Notes: generated by a model from the letters alone, not told the origin. A stretch of DNA of 64,000 nt from Paenibacillus sp. KS-LC4 (GCF_036894955.1 NZ_CP145905.1:2498501-2562500); one strand, 5' to 3'; positions 34,257-43,376 are shown, counted from the stretch's first letter. Numbers and translations are program-made.

Positions 34257-34892
34257 TTAATACATAAACCGCTGCCGAAACCGAACGCGGTCAAACTGTT
34301 CGATTGATGCCAGCGGCACTTCGCTGCCAATCCGCACCATCAGGCAGTTGGCGGGATGGGAGCAAATTTCCGGATCATCGGTTGCGTACCAAATCATATC
34401 AACTGACTTCATCAGCTTCTCCATCATCGTGCGATAGTCCCAGACGCTGAGTCCCGTGCTTTTCAAATCCCAATGCCAATAATATTCCGTTGTGAAAATA
34501 ATCAGGTTTTCCATCTGCTGCTCCGCGAAGGCGAGCTGGATCATTTTTTTGCCGAGCCCATAGGAGCGGTAGTCATTAGCTACTTCGACAGCGCCAAGCT
34601 CGACCAAGTCGATCATATTTCCTTCGGACCAACGCTCCAGCTCATCAGGGTAATGGAAGGTGACATAACCGACGATGCAATCGGCTTCCCGGGCTAAAAT
34701 GATGCGCCCCTCCGCCAAACTGGCGATTTCAACTAGCGCTTGATGCTGTTCCGCAGGCTTGCGAAATGCATCAAGGTCTGGATGCATAGCAAGCAGCATT
34801 AGCTGCTCAGCAGGAACAGGTCCTTCCAGCACAAGCTCTCGGCCATCTGCGAGTATAATTTTGTCCTGCTGGTAGTGTTTGCGATGCTGCAA
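34257..34892 (-). CDS. acuA: Acetoin utilization acetyltransferase AcuA (GNAT)
   Basis: GNAT acetyltransferase of 211 residues, matching AcuA in length. AcuA acetylates and inactivates acetyl-CoA synthetase. The acetyl-CoA-binding region is VELGAVEVANDYRSYGLGKK (about 95-115), and the AcuA-specific segment EYYWHWDLKSTGLSVWDYR follows. The start is TTG at 34892, with AGGGGAG upstream; no in-frame ATG fits. It is divergent from acsA, whose product is its expected substrate, so writer, eraser and target are encoded together. Confidence 0.93.
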   Translation of the reverse strand: MQHRKHYQQDKIILADGRELVLEGPVPAEQLMLLAMHPDLDAFRKPAEQHQALVEIASLAEGRIILAREADCIVGYVTFHYPDELERWSEGNMIDLVELGAVEVANDYRSYGLGKKMIQLAFAEQQMENLIIFTTEYYWHWDLKSTGLSVWDYRTMMEKLMKSVDMIWYATDDPEICSHPANCLMVRIGSEVPLASIEQFDRVRFRQRFMY

Positions 34893-35003
34893 GGCATACT
34901 CCCCTCTCTGTGGTGCTGCCTAAAAGGTAAGGCTTGTTCTACTAATGGTTATAGCAAACATTTGGCCAAATGAAAAGCATAGTCGAAAATAAAGCAGATA
35001 TGT

Positions 35004-35030
35004 TATAATCGTCCATGTAAGCGTATTCCA
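35004..35030 (+). promoter_or_regulatory. acsA promoter -10 and CcpA-binding (cre) candidate
   Basis: TATAAT at 35004-35009 is the -10 of acsA. Immediately downstream, ATGTAAGCGTATTCCA (35015-35030) fits the cre consensus WTGNAARCGNWWNCAW with one mismatch. A cre overlapping the transcription start would block initiation or elongation, matching the known CcpA repression of acsA in Bacillus; ccpA itself lies in this window. Confidence 0.62.
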
Positions 35031-35070
35031 CTCGGTAAAGGTGTAATAGATTTGATGGGAGAGTGATAGA

Positions 35071-36795
35071 ATGTCTGATCTACATCAAGAGCGAATTTCA
35101 GCAGTAGCTAATAATTCTAACCTGGTTGATTATGATGAAGCTGTAAAAACCTTCCGATGGGAAACGATTGAGCAGCAGTTCAGCTGGCACCAGACCGGAA
35201 AGGTGAATATGGCTTATGAAGCGATAGATCGCCATGTATCTGTAGGCAAGAAGGATAAGGTTGCCCTTTATTACAGTGACAGCTCGCGCGACGAGTCCTA
35301 CACATTTGGGCAGCTGCAAGCGCAATCGAATCAATTTGCGAATGTGCTGCGGGGGCTCGGCATTACGAAGGGCGAGCGCGTATTTGTGTTTATGCCGCGA
35401 ACGCCTGAGCTGTATATAAGCGTGCTCGGAGCGCTCAAAGTCGGTGCTGTTATCGGCCCGTTATTTGAAGCGTTCATGGAGACAGCGGTCAAGGATCGCC
35501 TTCAAGACAGTGAAGCGTCTGCCATTATAACGACGCCAGCGCTGCTCAGCCGGATTAAGCGCGATGAAATTCCATCGCTGCGGCATATTATCGTTTATGG
35601 CGATGAGGTGCAGACAGATGACGTAATCGTCGATTACGCCGCTGAGATGGAGCAGGCATCGACCGATAGCGAGATTGAATGGCTCGGGCGCGAGGATGGC
35701 CTTATTTTGCATTATACATCTGGTTCGACTGGAAAGCCTAAAGGCGTCTATCATGTGCAAAATGCGATGATTCAGCATAAATATACTGGCCAGATTGTCC
35801 TCGATTTGAAAGAGGATGATATTTACTGGTGCACCGCCGACCCGGGCTGGGTTACGGGAACATCCTACGGTATTTTTGCGCCATGGCTTAATGGGGCAAC
35901 AATTGTCGTAAGAGGGGGCAGGTTCAGTCCGGCAGATTGGTATGGCACGATTCAAAAATACGGCGTCACCGTCTGGTACAGTGCCCCAACAGCGTTCCGC
36001 ATGCTGATGGGCGCAGGCGATGACGTCGTATTGAACTACGATTTGTCCAGCTTGCGCCATGTGCTCAGCGTGGGCGAGCCGCTTAATCCGGAAGTTGTTC
36101 GCTGGGGGATGAAGGTTTACCAGCAGCGTATTCACGATACGTGGTGGATGACGGAAACGGGCGGACAGCTAATTTGCAATTATCCATCAATGACGATTAA
36201 GCCAGGCTCCATGGGCAAGCCGCTGCCGGGTGTGGAAGCGGCGATTATTGATAATCAAGGCAATGTGCTGCCACCATATCGGATGGGCAACTTGGCGATT
36301 CGCACGCCATGGCCTTCGATGATGCGCAAAATTTATAATAACCCTGCCAAATACGCGGAATATTTTCATCTGGAGGGCTGGTATGTATCGGGTGATTCCG
36401 CCTATATGGATGAGGATGGCTATTTCTGGTTCCAGGGCCGCATTGATGATGTCATTAATACAGCAGGCGAGCGGGTAGGGCCGTTTGAGGTGGAGAGCAA
36501 GCTTGTTGAGCACCCTGCGGTTGCAGAGGCGGGTGTTATTGGGAAGCCTGATCCGATGCGCGGCGAGATCATTAAAGCTTTTATCGCCCTGCGCGAAGGC
36601 TATACGGCATCCGATGAGCTGAAGGCGGAAATTGCCCAGTTTGTGAAGGTGGGCTTGTCTGCACACGCGGCACCGCGGGAAATTGAGTTCAAGGATAAGC
36701 TGCCGAAGACGCGCAGCGGCAAAATTATGCGTCGTGTGCTGAAGGCATGGGAGCTGAATTTGCCAACAGGCGATTTATCAACGATTGAGGATTAA
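35071..36795 (+). CDS. acsA: Acetyl-CoA synthetase
   Basis: Activates acetate to acetyl-CoA through acetyl-AMP; 574 residues, like Bacillus AcsA. The adenylation motif is LHYTSGSTGKPKGVYH (about 222-237), WWMTETGGQ is the A5 motif, GWYVSGDSAYMDEDGYFWF is A7-A8, and KTRSGKIMRRVLK near the C-terminus holds the catalytic lysine that AcuA acetylates. The divergent acuA and nearby acuC provide its reversible control. A cre candidate overlaps its promoter. Confidence 0.96.
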   Translation: MSDLHQERISAVANNSNLVDYDEAVKTFRWETIEQQFSWHQTGKVNMAYEAIDRHVSVGKKDKVALYYSDSSRDESYTFGQLQAQSNQFANVLRGLGITKGERVFVFMPRTPELYISVLGALKVGAVIGPLFEAFMETAVKDRLQDSEASAIITTPALLSRIKRDEIPSLRHIIVYGDEVQTDDVIVDYAAEMEQASTDSEIEWLGREDGLILHYTSGSTGKPKGVYHVQNAMIQHKYTGQIVLDLKEDDIYWCTADPGWVTGTSYGIFAPWLNGATIVVRGGRFSPADWYGTIQKYGVTVWYSAPTAFRMLMGAGDDVVLNYDLSSLRHVLSVGEPLNPEVVRWGMKVYQQRIHDTWWMTETGGQLICNYPSMTIKPGSMGKPLPGVEAAIIDNQGNVLPPYRMGNLAIRTPWPSMMRKIYNNPAKYAEYFHLEGWYVSGDSAYMDEDGYFWFQGRIDDVINTAGERVGPFEVESKLVEHPAVAEAGVIGKPDPMRGEIIKAFIALREGYTASDELKAEIAQFVKVGLSAHAAPREIEFKDKLPKTRSGKIMRRVLKAWELNLPTGDLSTIED

Positions 36796-36808
36796 GGACA
36801 AAGCTCAA

Positions 36809-36854
36809 AAAAGCTCCGGTTCCATGCAACGTTAGTTGCGGAACCGGAGCTTTT
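36809..36854. terminator. Bidirectional terminator between acsA and PBP gene
   Basis: AAAAGCTCCGGTTCC (36809-36823) pairs perfectly with GGAACCGGAGCTTTT (36840-36854), with an inner GCAAC/GTTGC. A-rich on one side and T-rich on the other, it can serve both convergent genes. Confidence 0.92.
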
Positions 36855-36887
36855 GTTTTAGAGCGATTCATCTATAAAATATAATAG

Positions 36888-39800
36888 TTAACCGCCAATG
36901 CTTACTTTCGAGGAAGGAGCAGACTGCCCGGCAGCGTTCTCTGCTGTCACATAGAACGCTCCTGCTGCAAGCGGCGAGGCGTAGACGAAGCTCGTCTCTG
37001 CGGTAGTGCCTATTTCTACATACTTCCCATCGTTGCTCGCGGCAAAATAAACATGGTACACCTTGACCTGCTCGTCGGCTGCACTTGCCTGCCAAGACAA
37101 GGTAACGCCCGTTTCATTGCCTTGCGCGGAAAGGCCAGCAGGGGCTGCTGGTGCAGACAAGCCGATTTCTGGCGTTGGCCGCGCATCAGGTCCTTGTTCT
37201 GGATCGCCGCTTTGCTCAGGCGGCTGTGCCGGATTTAGTGGATCAGGAATTTCAGGTGTCACAGGTGCTTTGCCAAAGCGAACAATTTGGCTAGGTGCTG
37301 ATTCCTTGCCTGCAACATCTACCGCTGTTACATAGAAGCTGTAGCCGTTGCCCGCACTGACGGTAAAGCTCGCGCTGTAGGTGTCTCCGAGCAGGATGGA
37401 ATTTCCTACTTTGTTAAAGGAGCCTTCGTTAACAGCTTGATATAACCGGAAGCCGACAACATCATTTTGGCCCGGAGCGGAGAAGGAAAGGCTGACTACT
37501 CCCTGACCGATTGATATGAGTGCTACATTGCCCGGTGCGCTTGGCGCGCTTCCGTCATCCTTACGAGGATCGACCTTGGAAGGCGCGTTTTTGTCTGCAT
37601 CCGCCGGCAAGTAGTAGCTTAGCGCTCTGCGGCTGCTAGCCGGAACGCGAGAAAGCACTTTGCTGATTTCATCCATAAGCTCGTCAAGCGGCTTCTTGCG
37701 CTTAATAACCGTCTGCTGCGATATGAAATCGGAAGGCGTTGCATCTTGAGCGACATAATTGACGCCGTTGTAGCGTATGAATGACATATTCACAAGGGCA
37801 TCATCCGCTTGCTTAGGAATATACTTTTTGTTGAACCAGTCGGTTACGAGCATGCCCGCTGATCTTGTTACTGCGGTAGGCAGCTTGCCGCTGGCACTAG
37901 ATACAGTAGCTTTAACAACGCCATCAGGCTGCTTGAAAGCCTTGGTCGCAAACATGTCCGGCTTCTGCTCGGCAAGCTGATTCATCATCTTCGCCCAAAT
38001 TTCGCGGGCGCGCTTGCGGCTGTCGCCTTCGAGCGTGTAGATCGGTTTCTCATAGCCGGCCCATACGCCAAGCGTGACATCAGGGGTGAAGCCCATGAAC
38101 CAGACGTCGCCGTAGTTTTGCGTAGAGCCCGTTTTGCCCGCATACGGAATTTTACCGTAGTTTTTGAGGCGGGATGTAAGCGAGTTCGCTGTACCGCTTG
38201 GGCTGGAAATAACGGTGCGAAGCATATCCGTCATTAAGAAAGCGGTCTGCTCAGAAAATACGCGAGTCGGCTTGTGCTGATGCTCGTAGACGATTTTGCC
38301 GTTAGCATCGGTAATCTTCGCGATCATATAAGAATCATTGTACAGGCCTTGATTCGGAATCGAACCATAAGCACTCGTCAATTCTTCAACGGACACCCCG
38401 ATGCTGAGTCCGCCGAGAACGCCAGTTTGTGCGGCATCATCTGCTGGCTGCAGCGTTGTAATACCGAGCTTTTTAGTAAACTTCCATGCTTCCTTAATCG
38501 TAACCTCATCAAGGAAAATCTTTAGCGCTGGCAAGTTAAGCGAGCGATTGAGCGCTTCGCGAGCGGTAACGAGACCGCTGTAACGATTATTTGCATTTTT
38601 TGGAATATGATAGCTGGAACCGCTGTTTTTCAAAATAATCGGCGCATCATCCAAGACGCTTGCTGGTTGGATCAGCCCTTTATCAATAGCCGGCAAATAG
38701 GCGGCGATAGGTTTCATCGTTGAACCTGGCTGCCGAGTCATCTGCGTAGCAAAGTTCATCTGCTCCTCGTAAAAATCGCGGCCCTCCAGCATGCTAAGTA
38801 TAGCTCCGGTTTTGTGGTCAACGAGCACGGCTGCAATTTGCTCAATGCCTTTCTCCTTACTGTCGGGAGTGAAATTGCTCGGGTCATTTCCAATATCGCG
38901 CATCATTTTATAAATATCTTTGTCAATCGTCGTATGCACCTGATAGCCGCCACGGAGCAGATGCTCACGCGCTTCTTCAATCAGATCGGCGTTTTCCTTC
39001 TTGCGAAGATCGGCTACGGTCAGTGTCGGGTCCTGCTGCATAAGCATGACTTCAGCTGCTTGACGCTCCGCCTCCAGCATGAGGTAAGGATAGGTCGTAT
39101 AGGCTTTCGCTACTGGCTTCGCGAGCGAGCCGCGAATATCGAATTTTTTCGCCTCATCATACTCCTGTTGGGTAATGCGCCCAGTCTGCAGCATTCGCAT
39201 CAATACGGTTCCTTGACGCTCAATCGCGAGATCAAAGCCGCCCTCATTGAACTGTCCTTTGCCGTTAAACGCGGTATAAGCGGAAGGACGCTGCGGCAAT
39301 CCGGCCAAATAAGCCGATTGCGCAATGTTCAGCTTGCTCAAATCGGTAATGCCAAACACACCTTTGGCAGCCGCCTTGATGCCATATAAATTGTAGCCGC
39401 TTGAGCCATTTCCGAATGGTACTTTATTCAAATACGCTGCAAGAATTTCCTTTTTCGTCAAATAACGCTCCATTCGCAGTGCAAGAAAAATTTCCTTCAC
39501 TTTACGGCTGTCCGTCACGTCTAGGCTTAGAAATACGCGGCGTGCCAATTGCTGGGTAAGCGTACTGCCGCCTGTCTGCGTATCTTCATTAAGCAGCTTT
39601 TGCTTGACAGCCCGTCCCAAACCGTTCAAATCGACGCCATAATGCGATTCGAAATTATTGTCTTCAATAGCAAGCACAGCGTCAATAACTTGCGGGGGAA
39701 GCTCATCGTAATCAACTAGAATACGATCTTCTTCCGTACGAAGCTGTCCAATAAGGGTATCATCATTAAAGAAGACAAAGCCTGTAACTGAGTTTTCGTT

Positions 39801-40001
39801 TATTTTCTCTTCAATTAAGGTTCGCGGTCGTACTTCTTCTCCTTTAACCAAAGAGGCCACATAGCCTGTAACGGCTCCCCCCGTTAGCAAACCGGCGAAT
39901 ATGACGAGGTAAACAAGCCACTTTACTGTCAGCCATGTTACGAGTCCAAATGTGCGCCAGCCGCTTCTGCGGGATGATGATGGTTGTTGATCTTCCTGCA
40001 T
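36888..40001 (-). CDS. Class A penicillin-binding protein with C-terminal fibronectin type III repeats
   Basis: Bifunctional peptidoglycan synthase, 1037 residues. A membrane anchor lies at about 20-50. The glycosyltransferase domain (about 75-250) has AIEDNNFESHYGVD, GGSTLTQQLARRVFL and KKEILAAYLNKVPFG. The transpeptidase domain (about 370-690) has the Ser motif RQPGSTMKPI, SRSLNLPAL (SxN) and YAGKTGSTQNYGD. After residue ~830 there are two fibronectin type III-like modules (APGNVALISIGQG and APAGLSAQGNE) with a Pro/Glu-rich linker, ending at a Gly-Gly. FnIII tails occur in PBP1A-type proteins of Paenibacillus and relatives and probably bind wall material. Confidence 0.93.
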   Translation of the reverse strand: MQEDQQPSSSRRSGWRTFGLVTWLTVKWLVYLVIFAGLLTGGAVTGYVASLVKGEEVRPRTLIEEKINENSVTGFVFFNDDTLIGQLRTEEDRILVDYDELPPQVIDAVLAIEDNNFESHYGVDLNGLGRAVKQKLLNEDTQTGGSTLTQQLARRVFLSLDVTDSRKVKEIFLALRMERYLTKKEILAAYLNKVPFGNGSSGYNLYGIKAAAKGVFGITDLSKLNIAQSAYLAGLPQRPSAYTAFNGKGQFNEGGFDLAIERQGTVLMRMLQTGRITQQEYDEAKKFDIRGSLAKPVAKAYTTYPYLMLEAERQAAEVMLMQQDPTLTVADLRKKENADLIEEAREHLLRGGYQVHTTIDKDIYKMMRDIGNDPSNFTPDSKEKGIEQIAAVLVDHKTGAILSMLEGRDFYEEQMNFATQMTRQPGSTMKPIAAYLPAIDKGLIQPASVLDDAPIILKNSGSSYHIPKNANNRYSGLVTAREALNRSLNLPALKIFLDEVTIKEAWKFTKKLGITTLQPADDAAQTGVLGGLSIGVSVEELTSAYGSIPNQGLYNDSYMIAKITDANGKIVYEHQHKPTRVFSEQTAFLMTDMLRTVISSPSGTANSLTSRLKNYGKIPYAGKTGSTQNYGDVWFMGFTPDVTLGVWAGYEKPIYTLEGDSRKRAREIWAKMMNQLAEQKPDMFATKAFKQPDGVVKATVSSASGKLPTAVTRSAGMLVTDWFNKKYIPKQADDALVNMSFIRYNGVNYVAQDATPSDFISQQTVIKRKKPLDELMDEISKVLSRVPASSRRALSYYLPADADKNAPSKVDPRKDDGSAPSAPGNVALISIGQGVVSLSFSAPGQNDVVGFRLYQAVNEGSFNKVGNSILLGDTYSASFTVSAGNGYSFYVTAVDVAGKESAPSQIVRFGKAPVTPEIPDPLNPAQPPEQSGDPEQGPDARPTPEIGLSAPAAPAGLSAQGNETGVTLSWQASAADEQVKVYHVYFAASNDGKYVEIGTTAETSFVYASPLAAGAFYVTAENAAGQSAPSSKVSIGG

Positions 40002-40207
40002 ATGAATTTACTCCTCCTCCAATACACCCAACTATTATAGCATAAAACACCAGTTCGAAAAGAGGTAACCTGATTGACTTCGCTCATTTGCTATGTTATG
40101 GATGCACGAAAAACGACATACCCAATATTTGAAGGGAATTAATAGTATGACAAAAAGAAATATAGCCTAGTAATCGAATTAAAAAGGGCAATTCCATTTG
40201 AGAATTG

Positions 40208-40233
40208 TGAAACATTTCCCAAGCAAACGCGTA
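40208..40233 (+). promoter_or_regulatory. Sigma-W-type promoter of yuaF-floT
   Basis: TGAAAC (40208-40213), exactly 16 bases, then CGTA (40230-40233). This equals the Bacillus sigma-W consensus TGAAAC-N16-CGTA. In B. subtilis the yuaF-floT operon belongs to the sigma-W envelope-stress regulon. The rest of the 282-base gap 40002-40283 shows no gene. Confidence 0.75.
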
Positions 40234-40283
40234 TTAAATAAAAACAGTTATAACAGCATTTGGTTGCAGAAAGGGGGGGCAAG

Positions 40284-40811
40284 GTGGAAGCGTTGTTCTG
40301 GGGCTGTCTGATTGGCGGCGTGCTTTATGCAATTGTAAGCGTTATATTTGGCGATATCCTTAGCTCCGCTTTTGACGGAGCACTCGATTTCCTCGCCAGC
40401 GAAGGTTATGGCTGGCTTCAGCCTACCTCGCTCGTAGGGGGGATCACCGCCTTTGGCGGCGCAGGGCTGCTGCTGCAAAAATATTCACCACTGACAGCTG
40501 GAATTGTAATTGTCCTTGCTGGATTAGTCGCAATTGTCGCAGGCGGAGGCGTTTACTTCCTATATGTGAAGCCGATGAGTGAAAGCGAAAATTCCACAGC
40601 CGTCTCGATTCATGATTTTACGGGGCGGCTTGGTGAAGTATTAGTGCCGATACCAGCGATAGGCTGCGGCGAGGTGCTGATGCCGGCAGGGGCAGGATAC
40701 TCCAATCAAATTGCCGCAAGCTTTGATGGCGAGCCGATTCCAAGCGGCGTTCGTATTGTCGTAATTGAAGTAAAGGAGCATACGCTGTATGTTTCTCAGC
40801 TTGAAATATAG
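40284..40811 (+). CDS. yuaF: NfeD-like membrane protein YuaF
   Basis: Partner of flotillin, 175 residues. Three or four hydrophobic segments fill the first ~110 residues (VEALFWGCLIGGVLYAIVSV, then LVGGITAFGGAGLLL and IVIVLAGLVAIVAGGGVYFL), followed by a beta-rich cytoplasmic OB-like domain (TGRLGEVLVPIPAIGCGEVL) typical of NfeD proteins. GTG at 40284 is the likely start, with AAGGGGGGG upstream. It precedes floT, as in Bacillus, and both follow the sigma-W-type promoter. Confidence 0.87.
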   Translation: MEALFWGCLIGGVLYAIVSVIFGDILSSAFDGALDFLASEGYGWLQPTSLVGGITAFGGAGLLLQKYSPLTAGIVIVLAGLVAIVAGGGVYFLYVKPMSESENSTAVSIHDFTGRLGEVLVPIPAIGCGEVLMPAGAGYSNQIAASFDGEPIPSGVRIVVIEVKEHTLYVSQLEI

Positions 40812-40895
40812 AGAAAGGATATGATTTCGCTATCCTTTCTCTATCATTCTCGGATTGAAACGCGCCGCGCCGCCAAAAGACGGCGACAGCCGTTT
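40811..40895. repeat. Composite palindromic repeat between yuaF and floT
   Basis: GAGAAAGGATA (40811-40821) and TATCCTTTCTC (40831-40841) form a perfect 11-bp stem that begins at the last base of the yuaF stop codon. It is followed by a GC-rich element (40869-40895) with stem ACGGC/GCCGT. Each half has a copy elsewhere in the window (13579-13593 and 18166-18192), so this copy looks like the full-length form of a dispersed repeat. Confidence 0.55.
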
Positions 40896-40951
40896 CACCT
40901 TAACCCACTGTTATAACTGGCTATTCGACAAACAGAGAGGAGCTTGATGCT

Positions 40952-42511
40952 ATGCCTGAATTTTTGCTTATTCCAATCATTGTTGTTGCTGTATTCGTCG
41001 TACTTGGTCTCGCGTTCTGGGCGCGCTACAGAACGGTTAGCCCGGATGAGGCGATGATTGTAACCGGCTCATTTCTTGGAAGCCGCAATGTCTTGATGGA
41101 TGATAGCGGTCGGCGTATTAAAATCGTCAGAGGCGGAGGAGCCTTTATACTGCCGATCTTCCAAAAGGCTGAATTTCTTTCCTTGCTCTCCCATAAGCTG
41201 GATGTTTCTACCCCAGAGGTGTATACGGAACAGGGCGTTCCGGTTATGGCTGATGGTGTTGCTATCATTAAAATTGGCGGAATCGTTGAGGATGTTGCAA
41301 CTGCTGCCGAGCAATTTATGGGTAAGCCGACAGAAGAGCTTAAGAGCGAGGCGCAGGAAGTGCTGGAAGGACATTTACGGGCGATTCTTGGTTCAATGAC
41401 GGTAGAGGAAGTGTACCGCAACCGCGATCGGTTTGCCCAAGAGGTGCAAGGTGTAGCAGCTAAAGATTTGAAAAAGATGGGTCTGCAAATTGTCTCCTTT
41501 ACAATCAAAGATTTGCGCGACAAGCACGGGTATTTGGATGCGCTCGGCAAGCCTCGTATCGCGGCTGTGAAGCGGGATGCGGACATTGCACAAGCTGAAG
41601 CGGTGCGTGATGCAAGAATCAAGAAGGCGAGCGCTGAGGAGGAAGGACAGAAGGCTGAGCTGCTGAGGGATACGAATATCGCTGAAGCGGAGAAAATGAA
41701 AGAGCTCAAAATCGCGTCCTTCAAAAAGGATCAGGATACCGCGAAAGCGGAGGCGGATCAGGCTTATGCGATTCAAGAGGCTCGTGCAAAGCAAAGCGTA
41801 GTCGAAGAGCAAATGAAAGTTGAGCTCGTGCGTAAAGAGCGGGAGATTGACCTCGAAGGGAAAGAGATTTTACGCAGAGAGAAGCAATATGACGCCGAGG
41901 TGAAGAAAAAAGCGGATGCCGATCGTTATGCAGTCGAGCAGGCGGCAGAAGGGGAGAAATCCAAGCGACTGCGCGAGGCGGATGCGCTCCAGTACAGCAT
42001 TGAAGCTGAAGCGAAGGCTATGGCTGAGCAGAAGCGGCTGGATGGCTTGGCCGTAGCGGATGCTGAGCGCGCCAAAGGTACGGCAGAAGCCGAAGTAATC
42101 AGGCTGCGCGGCTTAGCGGAAGCGGAGGCAAAGGAGAAGCTGGCAGAGGCGTTCGAGAAGTTCGGAGAGGCAGCGATTCTCGATATTATTGTGAAAATGC
42201 TGCCTGAGCTGGCAGGCAAGGTCGCTGAGCCAATCAAAGGCATTGATAAGCTGACGGTTGTCGATACAGGCAATGGCGAAGGGGCGATGCGTCTGAGCAA
42301 CTACGTCACTTCCCTGATGGCAACAGCGCCAGAAATGCTGAAAAGTGTAGCAGGCATTGATGTTAATGCTTTAATGAAGGGTTTGACGACGAAAAATACA
42401 TCATCCGCTGCTCCAGTGCTGCCTGCTGCTCCGGATAAAGCTTCCTCAGCGAGCGATGCCTTGCTTCAATTGCTGTCAACGAAGGAAGCTGGTCAAGAGG
42501 ACAACAGCTAG
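40952..42511 (+). CDS. floT: Flotillin
   Basis: Membrane-microdomain scaffold of 519 residues. One N-terminal hydrophobic segment (LLIPIIVVAVFVVLGLAFW) anchors it. The SPFH/PHB domain covers about 30-200. A long coiled coil from about 200 to 400 is rich in Glu-Ala repeats (DADIAQAEAVRDARIKK, then EEEGQKAELLRDTNIAEAEK). The tail ends with a Ser/Ala-rich region. Bacillus FloT organises signalling and secretion proteins in lipid domains and responds to envelope stress; the upstream sigma-W-like promoter agrees with this. Confidence 0.94.
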   Translation: MPEFLLIPIIVVAVFVVLGLAFWARYRTVSPDEAMIVTGSFLGSRNVLMDDSGRRIKIVRGGGAFILPIFQKAEFLSLLSHKLDVSTPEVYTEQGVPVMADGVAIIKIGGIVEDVATAAEQFMGKPTEELKSEAQEVLEGHLRAILGSMTVEEVYRNRDRFAQEVQGVAAKDLKKMGLQIVSFTIKDLRDKHGYLDALGKPRIAAVKRDADIAQAEAVRDARIKKASAEEEGQKAELLRDTNIAEAEKMKELKIASFKKDQDTAKAEADQAYAIQEARAKQSVVEEQMKVELVRKEREIDLEGKEILRREKQYDAEVKKKADADRYAVEQAAEGEKSKRLREADALQYSIEAEAKAMAEQKRLDGLAVADAERAKGTAEAEVIRLRGLAEAEAKEKLAEAFEKFGEAAILDIIVKMLPELAGKVAEPIKGIDKLTVVDTGNGEGAMRLSNYVTSLMATAPEMLKSVAGIDVNALMKGLTTKNTSSAAPVLPAAPDKASSASDALLQLLSTKEAGQEDNS

Positions 42512-42528
42512 CCATTATAAGCAGACAA

Positions 42529-42562
42529 AAAAATCCCTGGCATCATAAGATGACCAGGGATT
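42529..42562 (-). terminator. Terminator of rpsD, usable on both strands
   Basis: AATCCCTGG (42532-42540) pairs with CCAGGGATT (42554-42562), with an inner ATC/GAT stem. On the minus strand the stem is followed by a run of seven T residues, so it mainly ends rpsD; on the plus strand it may end floT. Confidence 0.85.
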
Positions 42563-42569
42563 TTCGTTA

Positions 42570-43169
42570 TTAACGGCTGTAGAACTCGACGATTTGTTTA
42601 ACGTCGATTTCTTGCGTCAACTCAGCACGCTCTGGGAAACGAACGTACTTGCCTTCAAGCGCTTGGTCGTTAAACTCAAGGTAGTTAGGCAGGTGATGAC
42701 GGCCTTCAATAGCTTCTTTGATCGTTTTCAGACCACGGCTGCGCTCGCGCAGGCCGATTACGTCGTTAATTGATACAGTGTAAGAAGCGATGTCGACTTT
42801 TTTGCCGTTAACTGTAATATGACCGTGAGATACCAATTGGCGTGCACCAGCACGCGAGTTGGACAGGCCAAGACGGTAAACGAGGTTATCCAGACGGCTT
42901 TCCAAAAGCACGAGGAAGTTGTCGCCGGAAATACCTTTCAATTTAGCTGCTTTATCGAACAAGTTGCGGAATTGCTTCTCGTTCAAACCATACATATGGC
43001 GCAGCTTTTGTTTTTCTTGCAATTGAACGCCGTAGCCGCTCAGTTTCTTGCGTTGGTTCGGGCCGTGTTGGCCTGGTGGAAATGGACGTTTGAGATCTTT
43101 GCCCGTTCCGCTCAGGGAAATACCAAGGCGGCGGCTTAATTTAAATTTAGGTCCTGTATAACGTGACAT
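42570..43169 (-). CDS. rpsD: 30S ribosomal protein S4
   Basis: Primary 16S rRNA-binding protein of the small subunit, 199 residues. The start [16 protein letters not shown] and the S4 RNA-binding motif [19 protein letters not shown] followed by [11 protein letters not shown] are diagnostic. ATG at 43169 has AAGGAG upstream; the frame runs further but with no family sequence. In Bacillus, rpsD is a single gene repressed by its own product through its mRNA leader, and a long leader is present here too. No second S4 form is seen. Confidence 0.98.
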   Translation of the reverse strand: MSRYTGPKFKLSRRLGISLSGTGKDLKRPFPPGQHGPNQRKKLSGYGVQLQEKQKLRHMYGLNEKQFRNLFDKAAKLKGISGDNFLVLLESRLDNLVYRLGLSNSRAGARQLVSHGHITVNGKKVDIASYTVSINDVIGLRERSRGLKTIKEAIEGRHHLPNYLEFNDQALEGKYVRFPERAELTQEIDVKQIVEFYSR

Positions 43170-43376
43170 GCGTCGTGTTAACTCCTTCAACAAATGGGAT
43201 TTTTGAAGATGGGGTTGTGTTTCGCGGAACAAGCTCAAATGCTCAAGTCAAAACTTAGAGCCTAACAAGCACCTCAGCCGCAGGCCTGTCAGTGAACTTA
43301 TTCTCGAGGGTGACACAAAACCGTACGCCCATGTATTCAACAATTAATATTATATGAAATTCAAGCAGAAAGTCAA
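43170..43376 (-). promoter_or_regulatory. rpsD promoter and long 5' leader (possible S4 autoregulatory leader)
   Basis: On the minus strand TTGACT (43376-43371), a 16-base spacer and TATAAT (43354-43349) form a strong sigma-A promoter. Transcription would begin near 43342, leaving about 170 bases of leader. Long leaders before rpsD bind S4 in Bacillus. I did not derive a full pseudoknot. The rest of the gap to 43541 shows no gene. Confidence 0.6.

Noticed and set aside
35461..36135. 224-codon frame antisense to acsA
   Set aside because: A shadow of the acsA frame with no start signal or recognisable protein.
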